DNA of 17,350 nt from Thiocapsa sp. UBA6158 (GTDB lineage Bacteria; Pseudomonadota; Gammaproteobacteria; Chromatiales; Chromatiaceae), in assembly GCF_002423035.1 (NCBI RefSeq), contig NZ_DIUM01000012.1:1-17350 (forward strand), given 5' to 3'. Positions 1-6,434 of the stretch are shown here, piece by piece (position 1 is the first letter of the stretch; every line of letters begins with the position of its first letter). The notes under the pieces are model-generated. The model searched no databases, was not told the DNA's origin, and saw nothing but the letters and a program-made list of their open reading frames with translations. Both the position numbers and the translations under genes were made by a program.

Positions 1-425
1 GCGCCAACTGCTCTTTTTAGGTTGATCCCTTTCGGATTCCCCTTGTGGACCAGGAAGACGATCGTCGAGGTGTAGGAGGCGCTGTTCCGAGGCAGTCGCG
101 ACTGCCAGTCCTCGGCCAGGAATCCTCGGGCTGCGATGGCATCGATGTCGTAGGCCAGCGCCAGGGTCACGACATCGGCTTCCGGTCCGTCGATGACCGC
201 GCGCGCCTGCTTGCCGGCCCCGCCGTGCGACTGTTGAATCCTGATCGTCTCGCCGGTCTTCTCCTCCCAGTGTTTGCCGAAGACCGGATTGAATTCCTGG
301 TAGAGCTCGCGCGTCGGATCGTAGGAGACGTTGAGCAGGGTCGTCTCGGCCCGGGCCGCTCCGAGCGGGGGCAGCACGAGCAGGGCAACGAGGGACAAAG
401 ATGGTTGTAGTCGGAGGCTGGTCAT
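1..425 (-). CDS. sbp: Sulfate-binding periplasmic protein, N-terminal part (cut by window edge)
   Basis: This is the periplasmic solute-binding component of a sulfate/thiosulfate ABC importer of the Sbp/CysP family. It runs off the left edge, leaving 141 codons. Residues 1-26 form a signal peptide (hydrophobic LVALLVLPPL core, likely cleavage after ARA). The family's typical segments follow: SYDPTREL at 34-41, QSHGGAGKQA at 65-74, DVVTLALAYD at 84-93 and YTSTIVFLV at 118-126. The ATG at 423-425 is preceded by an AGGTG ribosome-binding site. The last seven codons, after NPKGI, read NLKRAVG, where the family normally continues with a DW-DL type segment. The frame may therefore be damaged right at the edge, but too little sequence is visible to decide. 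The gene is divergent from the cysT fragment, which is unusual because sbp and cysTWA are commonly co-oriented. Family assignment is firm; integrity is not. Confidence 0.88.
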   Translation of the reverse strand, partial: MTSLRLQPSLSLVALLVLPPLGAARAETTLLNVSYDPTRELYQEFNPVFGKHWEEKTGETIRIQQSHGGAGKQARAVIDGPEADVVTLALAYDIDAIAARGFLAEDWQSRLPRNSASYTSTIVFLVHKGNPKGINLKRAVG

Positions 426-761
426 GCCGGGCACCTGCTCGGTGCGGATGGAAGTGGAGCCTTGATTGAAACCCCGCAGGTCGGCGAAACGAACCAACAA
501 AATCTGCAAACCTTATCGCCTCCGACGATGGCGATTCCGCCGTGGCTCGCTTATCTCAAAAACCATATAGCATCCCGGTAAATCGATCGTTCGCGGTGCG
601 ACCGTGCCGCGCTAAGCTCTCAACGTGTCCGGAGCGATCTGCGGTTTCTCGGCCACCCCGACCATCGCCGATCCTCGGCTGGAGGCGCTCCAAGCGTTGT
701 GTTTCACGGCCCGAGGCGATGGTCTGGGGCACAACCCTGCGCGGGTCCAGGTCAACTGCCG
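426..761. promoter_or_regulatory. Divergent intergenic region between sbp and cysT fragment
   Basis: About 336 bp without a convincing gene separate the outward-facing sbp and cysT starts. Most of it is GC-rich. A conspicuously AT-rich patch lies at about 549-590 and contains the motifs ttatctcaaaaacc and catatag. It is the best place for the divergent promoters and any activator site. Sulfate-uptake genes are classically CysB-controlled in gammaproteobacteria, but I cannot identify a CysB site by eye. The open frame across 542-1087 has no coding similarity that I recognise. Confidence 0.35.
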
Positions 762-1160
762 ATGACGATCGCCGCCTACTTCAACCCCACGCGCCAGACC
801 CGAGTACTGCCGGGCTTCGGTCTCACCCTCGGCTACACCCTGGTCGATCTCTCGCTGATGGTCTTGATCCCGCTGTCGGCGGTCTTTCTCAAGAGCGCGA
901 CCCTGTCCTGGGGAGAATTCTGGGCCATCGTCGGCTCGCCCCGCGTGGTCGCGACCTACCGGCTGTCCTTCGGGGCCTCCCTGCTGGCCGCAGGCATCAA
1001 TGCGGTCTTCGGATTGGCGCTGGCGTGGGCGCTGGTGCGCTACAGCTTTCCGTGCAAGAAGCTGATCGACGCACTCCTCGCTCATAGACCCGTCCCTCTG
1101 TCCGAGGCATGTCACGCGCAGAGATCACGCGCAATCGGCAGCCCGAGTCGCGCAGCCTGA
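762..1160 (+). pseudogene. cysT: cysT (cysU) sulfate permease, truncated 5' fragment
   Basis: The first 105 or so residues match the sulfate ABC permease CysT/CysU. They include the conserved LPGFGLTLGYTL segment (residues 16-27), a first membrane helix at about 21-43, the EFWAIV.SPRV.ATYRLSFG block at 52-71, and a second helix at about 64-94 ending in RYSFPCKKLIDAL. Similarity stops there, at position about 1076. The frame continues with 27 unrelated residues to a stop at 1158-1160. A full CysT is about 275-280 aa with six or so helices and the cytoplasmic EAA loop that contacts the ATPase, and all of that is missing. No cysW or cysA follows. The ATG at 762 has only a weak ribosome-binding site (CCAGGTC). 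The product cannot be a functional permease. The foreign sequence beyond the break is an antisense brnT-like gene. Confidence 0.85.
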
Positions 1161-1371
1161 AGGTGAGGTGCAGTTGCCGCCCGGCATCGGTCACGCCGAG
1201 GGCATGGATGCGCGGCTCATCGCCACTGTGCTTGCGGTCATCCAACAGCCGCAACGGCAGGTTGAAGAACACCTGCTCGGCCTCTGCTCGGCTGAGGCCG
1301 TGCTTATTCTCGCTCCTGCGCGCGTTGCCCGCATCCCACTCGAAGCCGGTGATGCCCTGCCAGTCCACCAT
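997..1371 (-). pseudogene. brnT: BrnT-family (DUF497) toxin gene, stop codon lost at junction with cysT
   Basis: The leftward frame from ATG 1371 encodes a BrnT-like RNase toxin. Visible family features are the GFEWD start (9-13), NKHG (22-25), a DDRKHS segment (44-49), the RIHALG strand (54-59) and the terminal RVISAR motif (81-86) followed by ..EGRVYER. BrnT proteins are about 90-100 aa, so nearly the whole domain is present. Similarity ends at about 1078, exactly where antisense cysT sequence begins. The native stop is lost and the frame runs 27 codons into cysT antisense before stopping at 997-999. In intact loci the antitoxin gene brnA follows brnT, overlapping or nearly so; no brnA is visible here. 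The start could also be a TTG at 1446. Whether the extended 124-aa product is made or active is unknown. Family call is from motif recognition only. Confidence 0.72.
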
Positions 1372-1409
1372 GGTTGATCCGATGCTGCCAAATCCGCCAA
1401 TAGACGAAG

Positions 1410-1431
1410 GACCTGTCGCCGCTGACAGGTC
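1410..1431. promoter_or_regulatory. Perfect 8-bp inverted repeat upstream of brnT
   Basis: GACCTGTC and GACAGGTC flank a 6-nt loop (gccgct). The repeat sits about 40 bp upstream of the brnT ATG and about 58 bp beyond the stop of the GNAT-nitrilase gene on the same strand. It could be an operator, since BrnT/BrnA loci are autoregulated by BrnA binding near the promoter. It could equally be a terminator-like hairpin for the upstream gene. No T-tract follows, which argues mildly against an intrinsic terminator. Confidence 0.4.
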
Positions 1432-1488
1432 GCACTCTCCCGTCAAGTCGATCAGGTTGTTGAAGCATCATCCCGGGGCCAGGTGACC

Positions 1489-3063
1489 TCAACGCTCCCG
1501 CCACACGGTCGTATAGAGATCGTGCCGGCGGTCTTTCAGGTTCTGCACGGTCCCCGAGTTGCGCGCGGCGCGCAGGGCCTCCAGACGCAGATCGGCAAAG
1601 GCGACCGTCTCGACATTCGGCGTGGTGTCGGCCGCGATCCCGTCGCGCGCGAAGGGGAAGTCGCAGGGCGTGAGGATGCAGCTCTGGGCGTACTGGATGT
1701 CCATGTTGTGGACCTTCGGCAGGTTGCCGACGTTGCCGGACATGACGAGATAGCATTGGTTTTCGATCGCCCGGGCTTGGGCGCAGTAGCGCACCCTCAG
1801 ATAGGACTGGCGCTCGTCGGTGCAGAAGGGCACGAAGACGATGTTTGCGCCCTGATCGACCAGATGACGACCGAGTTCGGGAAACTCCGCGTCGTAGCAG
1901 ATCAGGACACCGATGGGGCCGCAGTCGGTATCGATCGCGTTCAGCGAGTGGCCGCCCTCGATGTTCCACCAGTAGACTTCGTTCGGGGTCGGGTGGATCT
2001 TGGGTTGCTCGTGCACCTCGCCGCTGCGCAGACAGACGTAGCAGACGTTTTCGACCCGACCGTTGGGCATCCGCGTGGGGTGCGAGCCGCCGATGATGTT
2101 GATGTTGTAGCGTACCGCCATGTCGCGCAGCGCCTCCTTGAGCGGTTCGGTGTACTTGGTCAGGGCCTCGATCGACTCGGCGGGCGAGAGCTCCTGATCC
2201 TCCATCGAGAGCAGCTGTAGGGTAAAGAGCTCGGGGAAGACGACGAAGTCCGCCCGATAGTCGGCGGTGACGTCGACGAAGTAGCGCACCAGATCGGTGA
2301 ACTCCTCGAACGAGCCGACCCGTCGCTGCATGTACTGCACGGTCGCGACGCGCACGGTGTCGGGCAGGCGGCCACCGTAGCTCTTGGCGCGCTGCTCTTC
2401 CTTCTCGTCGGGTGCGTTGGGGTTGCGCCAGACCAGATGGACCGCATACCCCTCGGATTCCTTGTCCTCCGGCAGGTAGCGCGGCAGCAGTCCGAGAACC
2501 TCGAAGCCGTTGCGCATCTGGAAGGTCAGCACCGGATCGCGCAATCGGTTCGCTTTGACCTCCTCGAGATAGGCATCCGGGGTTCCGTATCGGCGTAGGC
2601 GCTTGGCGAGCGAGGGGATGCGTCCGCCGAAGACGATGCCCTTGACGTCCCATGAACGGGCCAGCTTCTTGCGCTCGTCGTAGAGACGCTGGCCGAGACG
2701 CAGCCCGCGATAGTCCGGATCCACGCAGACCTCCATGCCGTAGAGGTAATCCCCGTTCGGGTCGTGCCGCGAGGCGTAGCCGCCCCCGGTGATCTCGTTC
2801 CAGGTGTGCGGTTGGAGAGCGATATCGCCGTCGATCAGGAAGGTGGCGCAGTAGCCGACGATCGCGCCCTCGTATTCGGCGACGAACTGTCCTTCGGGGA
2901 AGTTGTGGATCTGGCCCAGCAGCATCGCCCGTGAATAGGTTCCCATGCCGCTTGCCCGATAGACACGCGAGACCAAACTACGAATATGGGGGATGTCCTT
3001 GACGCGGGCATTGCGCACGATCAAAGGCGGTTTCGGGTGCTTGGTCTTGGCCGTGCTGGACAT
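1489..3063 (-). CDS. Bifunctional GNAT acetyltransferase / carbon-nitrogen hydrolase
   Basis: A 524-aa fusion protein. Residues about 13-215 form a GNAT N-acetyltransferase domain; the acetyl-CoA loop is visible as VDPDYRGLRLGQRLYDE (114-130, with the R-G-x-x-x-G core). Residues about 236-500 form a nitrilase-superfamily C-N hydrolase domain with the canonical Glu-Lys-Cys catalytic set: E278 in FPELF, K355 in PKIHPTPNE and C389 in LICYDAEFPE. The combination predicts acyl transfer to, and amide hydrolysis of, a small amine- or amide-containing substrate; the substrate is not known to me. There is no signal peptide, so the product is cytoplasmic. ATG 3063 has a GGAG ribosome-binding site. The gene is divergent from the quinone reductase gene across about 170 bp. 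The architecture occurs in other bacteria and is intact here. Confidence 0.93.
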   Translation of the reverse strand: MSSTAKTKHPKPPLIVRNARVKDIPHIRSLVSRVYRASGMGTYSRAMLLGQIHNFPEGQFVAEYEGAIVGYCATFLIDGDIALQPHTWNEITGGGYASRHDPNGDYLYGMEVCVDPDYRGLRLGQRLYDERKKLARSWDVKGIVFGGRIPSLAKRLRRYGTPDAYLEEVKANRLRDPVLTFQMRNGFEVLGLLPRYLPEDKESEGYAVHLVWRNPNAPDEKEEQRAKSYGGRLPDTVRVATVQYMQRRVGSFEEFTDLVRYFVDVTADYRADFVVFPELFTLQLLSMEDQELSPAESIEALTKYTEPLKEALRDMAVRYNINIIGGSHPTRMPNGRVENVCYVCLRSGEVHEQPKIHPTPNEVYWWNIEGGHSLNAIDTDCGPIGVLICYDAEFPELGRHLVDQGANIVFVPFCTDERQSYLRVRYCAQARAIENQCYLVMSGNVGNLPKVHNMDIQYAQSCILTPCDFPFARDGIAADTTPNVETVAFADLRLEALRAARNSGTVQNLKDRRHDLYTTVWRER

Positions 3064-3231
3064 GCGGGATCTCCGGTGCGGTGGCTGGCAATCGGGGCAG
3101 GGCTCGGTTCCGGGCCGAGTTCTCGGTCGGGTCCGCGGATTGTGCCGAACCTGTCGATGGGGCTAGCATGCCCCCCGAGCGCTGCCGTCGGTAGTGGATT
3201 CGGAAGACTTACGACACGAGGTGAAACGTCC

Positions 3232-4230
3232 ATGAAGGCAATCGAGATGCGCGAGACCGGCGGACCGGCCGTTCTGCAACTGGTCGATCGGCCTCGTCCC
3301 GAGATCGGCGGGCCGGACGACATCCTGGTCAGGCTCAAGGCCGCCGGGGTGAATCCGGTGGATACCAAGATCCGGAGCAACGGGCCCCTGGTGCCGAACG
3401 GTTTACCGGCCGTCCCGGGCTGCGACGGGGCCGGCGTGGTCGAGGCCGCGGGCGAGGCGGTCACGCGCTTCAAACCGGGCGACGAGGTCTGGTTCTGTTG
3501 GGGCGGGATCGGCGGTCCGCTCGGCAACTATGCCGAGTATATCCTTCTCGATAATCATCTGGCGCAGGCTAAGCCGCGCGCGATCGGGTTCGTCGAGGCC
3601 GCTGCAGCGCCGCTGGTGCTGCTGACTGCCTGGGAGGCGTTGCACGACCGGGCGCGTTTGCTCGAGGGGCAGCGGGTGCTGATCCACGGCGGCGCAGGCG
3701 GGGTCGGGCATGTCGCCATTCAACTTGCCAAGGCGGCCGGCGCGCGCGTCTGCACGACCGTCAGCAGCCCGGAGAAGGCCGATTTCGTTCATTCGCTCGG
3801 CGCCGAGTACTGCATCAACTACAAGGAAGAGGATCTCGTCGAGTCGGTGATGGACTGGAGCGAAGGGCAGGGCGTGGACATCGCGCTGGATACCGTCGGC
3901 CCCGAGGTCTTCCGCAAGACCATCCCGGCGATGGCCCACTACGGGGATCTGGTGACCATCCTGGACCCGGGGCCGGACCTGGATCTGAAGGAGGCGCGCA
4001 TGCGCAATCTGCGGATCAGTCTGGAGCTGATGCTGACCCCGATGCTTCGGGATTTACCGCGGGCACGCACCCATCAGGGCGAGATCCTGCGCCGCTGCGC
4101 CAAGCTGATCGACCAGGGCGATCTGCGTATCCATGTCTCCGAGACCTTCCCGCTCGCGCAGGCCCAGGAGGCGCACAAGCGCATCGAGACGGGGCATGTG
4201 ACCGGCAAGCTCGCGCTGACGATGGATTAG
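3232..4230 (+). CDS. NADPH:quinone oxidoreductase-like MDR family enzyme
   Basis: A 332-aa zinc-independent medium-chain dehydrogenase/reductase resembling quinone oxidoreductase (Qor). The N-terminal GroES-like domain spans about 1-125, with AAGVNPVDTKIR at 37-48, VPGCDGAGVV at 61-70 and KPGDEVW at 81-87. The position of the catalytic zinc cysteine of alcohol dehydrogenases is occupied by the NPVD segment, as in quinone reductases. The Rossmann domain has the nucleotide-binding GGAGGVGHVAIQLAKAAGA at 153-171. The C-terminus closes the fold with GHVTGKLALTMD. It likely reduces quinones or enals with NAD(P)H. ATG 3232 is chosen because GAGGTG lies about 10 nt upstream and homology begins there; the frame extends upstream to 2986 without family similarity. 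It heads an operon with the next two genes (4-bp gap). Confidence 0.9.
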   Translation: MKAIEMRETGGPAVLQLVDRPRPEIGGPDDILVRLKAAGVNPVDTKIRSNGPLVPNGLPAVPGCDGAGVVEAAGEAVTRFKPGDEVWFCWGGIGGPLGNYAEYILLDNHLAQAKPRAIGFVEAAAAPLVLLTAWEALHDRARLLEGQRVLIHGGAGGVGHVAIQLAKAAGARVCTTVSSPEKADFVHSLGAEYCINYKEEDLVESVMDWSEGQGVDIALDTVGPEVFRKTIPAMAHYGDLVTILDPGPDLDLKEARMRNLRISLELMLTPMLRDLPRARTHQGEILRRCAKLIDQGDLRIHVSETFPLAQAQEAHKRIETGHVTGKLALTMD

Positions 4231-4234
4231 GGCG

Positions 4235-4855
4235 ATGGGCTCCGGCGCCGTGGGGGCGATCGCTCGGATACCCGGCCGCAGCCTGCGCCTTGCGATCCTG
4301 TCCGATACACACGGCGATCTGGACGCGCGCGTCGAGCACTTGGTCACGACCTGCGATCTGGCGATCCACGGGGGAGACATCGGCCAAGCCGACATCCTCG
4401 CCCGGATGCAACCCGGTCTCGGACGCGTCTTCGCCGTCTTCGGCAACAACGATGTCTCGCGCCAATGGCCGGAGCGCGATCATGACCTCTTGCGTCAGCT
4501 CCCGGAGTCGGTCGAGCTCGCACTGCCGGGTGGATGCTTGGTCGTGATCCACGGCCATCAAGGCCCGGCGCGCGATCGCCATGCGCGGCTGCGCGCACGC
4601 TTCCCGACGGCGCGGGCCATCGTTTACGGGCACAGCCATCGGCTGGTGTTGGACATGGACACGGTGCCCTGGGTGTTGAATCCGGGCGCCGCCGGTCGGA
4701 CCCGCACCTACGGCGGACCTTCCTGCCTCCTCCTGATCGCCGGCGAGACCGACTGGAAGGTCGAGGTCCATCGGTTCGCCTTCCTGACAACCCGCCCCAA
4801 GGTCCCGAACCTGAACCGCCACGGCGCGCGGCGCGCGAAGGCGACACTCGTATGA
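4235..4855 (+). CDS. YfcE/MJ0936-type metallophosphoesterase
   Basis: A 206-aa calcineurin-like phosphoesterase of the YfcE type. The metal-binding motifs appear in order: SDTHGD (23-28, with D24 and H26), HGGDIG (45-50, D48), GNND (70-73), VIHGHQ (104-109, H106) and GHSH (132-135). The family hydrolyses phosphodiesters or phosphomonoesters with a dinuclear metal centre; the physiological substrate here is unknown. About 16 residues precede the usual family start. Position 4235 is nevertheless the natural start, 4 bp after the preceding stop. The last 20 or so residues are a basic tail. The stop overlaps the ttcA start as ATGA, which indicates translational coupling. Confidence 0.88.
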   Translation: MGSGAVGAIARIPGRSLRLAILSDTHGDLDARVEHLVTTCDLAIHGGDIGQADILARMQPGLGRVFAVFGNNDVSRQWPERDHDLLRQLPESVELALPGGCLVVIHGHQGPARDRHARLRARFPTARAIVYGHSHRLVLDMDTVPWVLNPGAAGRTRTYGGPSCLLLIAGETDWKVEVHRFAFLTTRPKVPNLNRHGARRAKATLV

Positions 4856-5685
4856 GCCCCTCCGACCGCAATCGGCCTAGACCCCCGAAGTCCTTGTTGC
4901 GTCTCGTCGGCCGCGCCATCGCGGACTTCCGCATGATCGGCGAGGGCGACCGCATCCTGCTCGGCGTCTCGGGCGGAAAGGATTCGCTCTCCCTGCTGCA
5001 CATCCTCAAGCACCTGCAGACCTATGCCCCGGTGCGCTTCGATCTGGCGGTGCTCACCGTCGATCCGCAGGTGCCGGGATTCGATCCGGAACACCTGAAG
5101 GACTACTACGCACACCTGGGCGTACCCTGGTTCTACGAGCAGCAGCCGCTGATGGAGCAGGCCAAGGAGCACATGGATGGCGATTCCTTCTGCGCCTATT
5201 GCTCGCGCATGAAGCGCGGCATCATGTATCGCATCTGCCGCGAGCAGGGCTACGGCGTGCTCGCCCTGGCCCAGCATCTCGATGACTTGGCCGAGAGTCT
5301 GCTGATGTCGCTCTTCCACGGCGGGCAGCTGCGCACCATGAAGGCCCATTACCTCAACAAGGAGGGCGACGTGCGCATCATCCGCCCGCTGGTCTATTGC
5401 CGCGAGCGTCAGACCGCCGACTATGCCGAGCGCGCCGCGCTGCCGGTCGTCCCGGACTCCTGCCCCGCCTGTTTCTCCATGCCCACCCGTCGCGAGCATA
5501 TGAAGGCACTGCTGGCCCGCGAGGAGGCCGAGCATAGTCATCTTTTCGCCAACATCCTGCATGCGATCAAGCCGATCATGGTTGAAGGCGAGGTGCCAGG
5601 GGAGTCGCCAGCCTCCAGCGGTCGTCGAAGGCGATCGGTCGCGTCGATCGTGGGCGGTGGCCGAAAGCCGACATCTCACACTTAG
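4852..5685 (+). CDS. ttcA: tRNA 2-thiocytidine(32) synthetase TtcA
   Basis: A 277-aa PP-loop ATPase that thiolates cytidine 32 of certain tRNAs, using an Fe-S cluster and sulfur from a cysteine desulfurase. The PP-loop SGGKDS is at 40-45. The CAYCSR pair (C114, C117) and the CPACF pair (C204, C207) are the conserved cysteines, matching the Fe-S cluster ligands and catalytic cysteines of the TtcA family. LAQHLDDLAES (139-149) is the family's HxxDD-type motif. The N-terminal RLVGRAIADFRMI is typical of TtcA. The last 30 or so residues are low-complexity and basic; overall length is slightly below E. coli TtcA (about 311 aa). The gene starts within the stop of the phosphoesterase gene (ATGA) and ends the operon, before the inverted repeat at 5736-5765. 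Confidence 0.95.
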   Translation: MSPSDRNRPRPPKSLLRLVGRAIADFRMIGEGDRILLGVSGGKDSLSLLHILKHLQTYAPVRFDLAVLTVDPQVPGFDPEHLKDYYAHLGVPWFYEQQPLMEQAKEHMDGDSFCAYCSRMKRGIMYRICREQGYGVLALAQHLDDLAESLLMSLFHGGQLRTMKAHYLNKEGDVRIIRPLVYCRERQTADYAERAALPVVPDSCPACFSMPTRREHMKALLAREEAEHSHLFANILHAIKPIMVEGEVPGESPASSGRRRRSVASIVGGGRKPTSHT

Positions 5686-5735
5686 CGGTCGGCCGCATCA
5701 GGCTGCACTACCGACCAACATCGCCCTCGACTGAG

Positions 5736-5765
5736 CCGGATCAGGTCCCTTGCGGCCTGATCCGG
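5736..5765. terminator. Perfect 10-bp inverted repeat between ttcA and sdhC
   Basis: CCGGATCAGG and CCTGATCCGG flank a 10-nt loop, about 50 bp after the ttcA stop. Only a short ttaag follows, so it lacks the run of T expected of a strong intrinsic terminator. It could end the qor-like/yfcE-like/ttcA transcript, or it could be an operator or leader hairpin for sdhCAB, whose ATG is 37 bp downstream. The sdhC start has no evident Shine-Dalgarno sequence. Confidence 0.5.
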
Positions 5766-5801
5766 TTAAGCTGTTCCCTGATCCCCGCTGTCCGATCGAC
5801 C

Positions 5802-6434
5802 ATGTCCGCATCCATCGAGAATCCGCATTTCGTCCTGCGTCGTCTGCACTCCCTGCTCGGTTTGCTCCCGGTCGGCGCCTTTCTGGTTTTCCATCTCTGG
5901 GAGAACTCTCAGTCGCGCTTTGGCGCCGAGCACTACAACGAGCACGTCGTCGCGGCACTCAAGGGCATGAATTATCTGCCCTTGATGGAGATCTTCGTGA
6001 TCGCGCTGCCGCTGCTCTTCCACGCCGGCTACGGGCTGGTGATCACGGCTCAGATGCGTGCGGAACTCGCGCGCTACAGTTACGCGCGCAACCGGCTCTA
6101 CTGGATGCAGCGGATCTCGGGCGTCGGCATCCTGCTCTTTCTGCTGATGCATGTCGGGATGACGCGCATCGCCGGGATCTGGGATCCAAGCGTGGGCGAT
6201 GATCTCTTCGCCCACATGCGGGCGCTGCTGAGCCAGCCCTGGATGCTCGGGCTGTATCTGTTCGGTCTGCTGCTCTCGGTGTTTCATCTCGCCAACGGGC
6301 TCGCCTCCATGGCGATCGTCTGGGGGCTCACGACATCGGTCCGCGCCCAAGCGCTGTTCGGTTGGCTCTGCGTCGCGATCGGTCTGTTGTTGGCCGCCAT
6401 GGGTATCCATGGCCTGATGGGGTTCCTGTCATGA
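5802..6434 (+). CDS. sdhC: Succinate dehydrogenase cytochrome b subunit, type B diheme anchor
   Basis: A 210-aa membrane anchor of succinate:quinone oxidoreductase, of the single-subunit b558 type known from Bacillus subtilis and epsilonproteobacteria. It differs from the E. coli SdhC/SdhD pair. Five hydrophobic helices are visible at about 13-33, 61-83, 105-125, 147-173 and 183-205. Four helix-embedded histidines, H31, H74, H117 and H162, have spacing close to the four heme ligands of B. subtilis SdhC, which predicts two hemes b. It anchors SdhA and SdhB to the cytoplasmic membrane and transfers electrons to quinone. No clear ribosome-binding site precedes ATG 5802. The stop overlaps the sdhA start (ATGA, 6431-6434). 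Confidence 0.92.
   Translation: MSASIENPHFVLRRLHSLLGLLPVGAFLVFHLWENSQSRFGAEHYNEHVVAALKGMNYLPLMEIFVIALPLLFHAGYGLVITAQMRAELARYSYARNRLYWMQRISGVGILLFLLMHVGMTRIAGIWDPSVGDDLFAHMRALLSQPWMLGLYLFGLLLSVFHLANGLASMAIVWGLTTSVRAQALFGWLCVAIGLLLAAMGIHGLMGFLS

Noticed and set aside
542..1087. 181-codon plus-strand frame across the sbp-cysT gap
   Set aside because: The part overlapping cysT is out of frame with the recognisable CysT fragment and the rest lacks similarity.
762..1371. Transposon or integron insertion as the cause of the cysT break
   Set aside because: No transposase, terminal inverted repeats, target duplication or recombination site is visible at either side of the junction.
1304..2653. 449-codon minus-strand open frame inside the GNAT-nitrilase gene
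   Set aside because: It is an out-of-frame shadow on the same strand as the real 524-aa protein, with Arg/Gly-rich composition and no recognisable motifs.
2986..3231. Upstream extension of the quinone reductase frame
   Set aside because: It overlaps the divergent GNAT-nitrilase start; the MDR fold and ribosome-binding site both place the start at 3232.
4708..5679. 323-codon antisense open frame over ttcA
   Set aside because: No family features; fully explained by GC-rich codon bias of ttcA.
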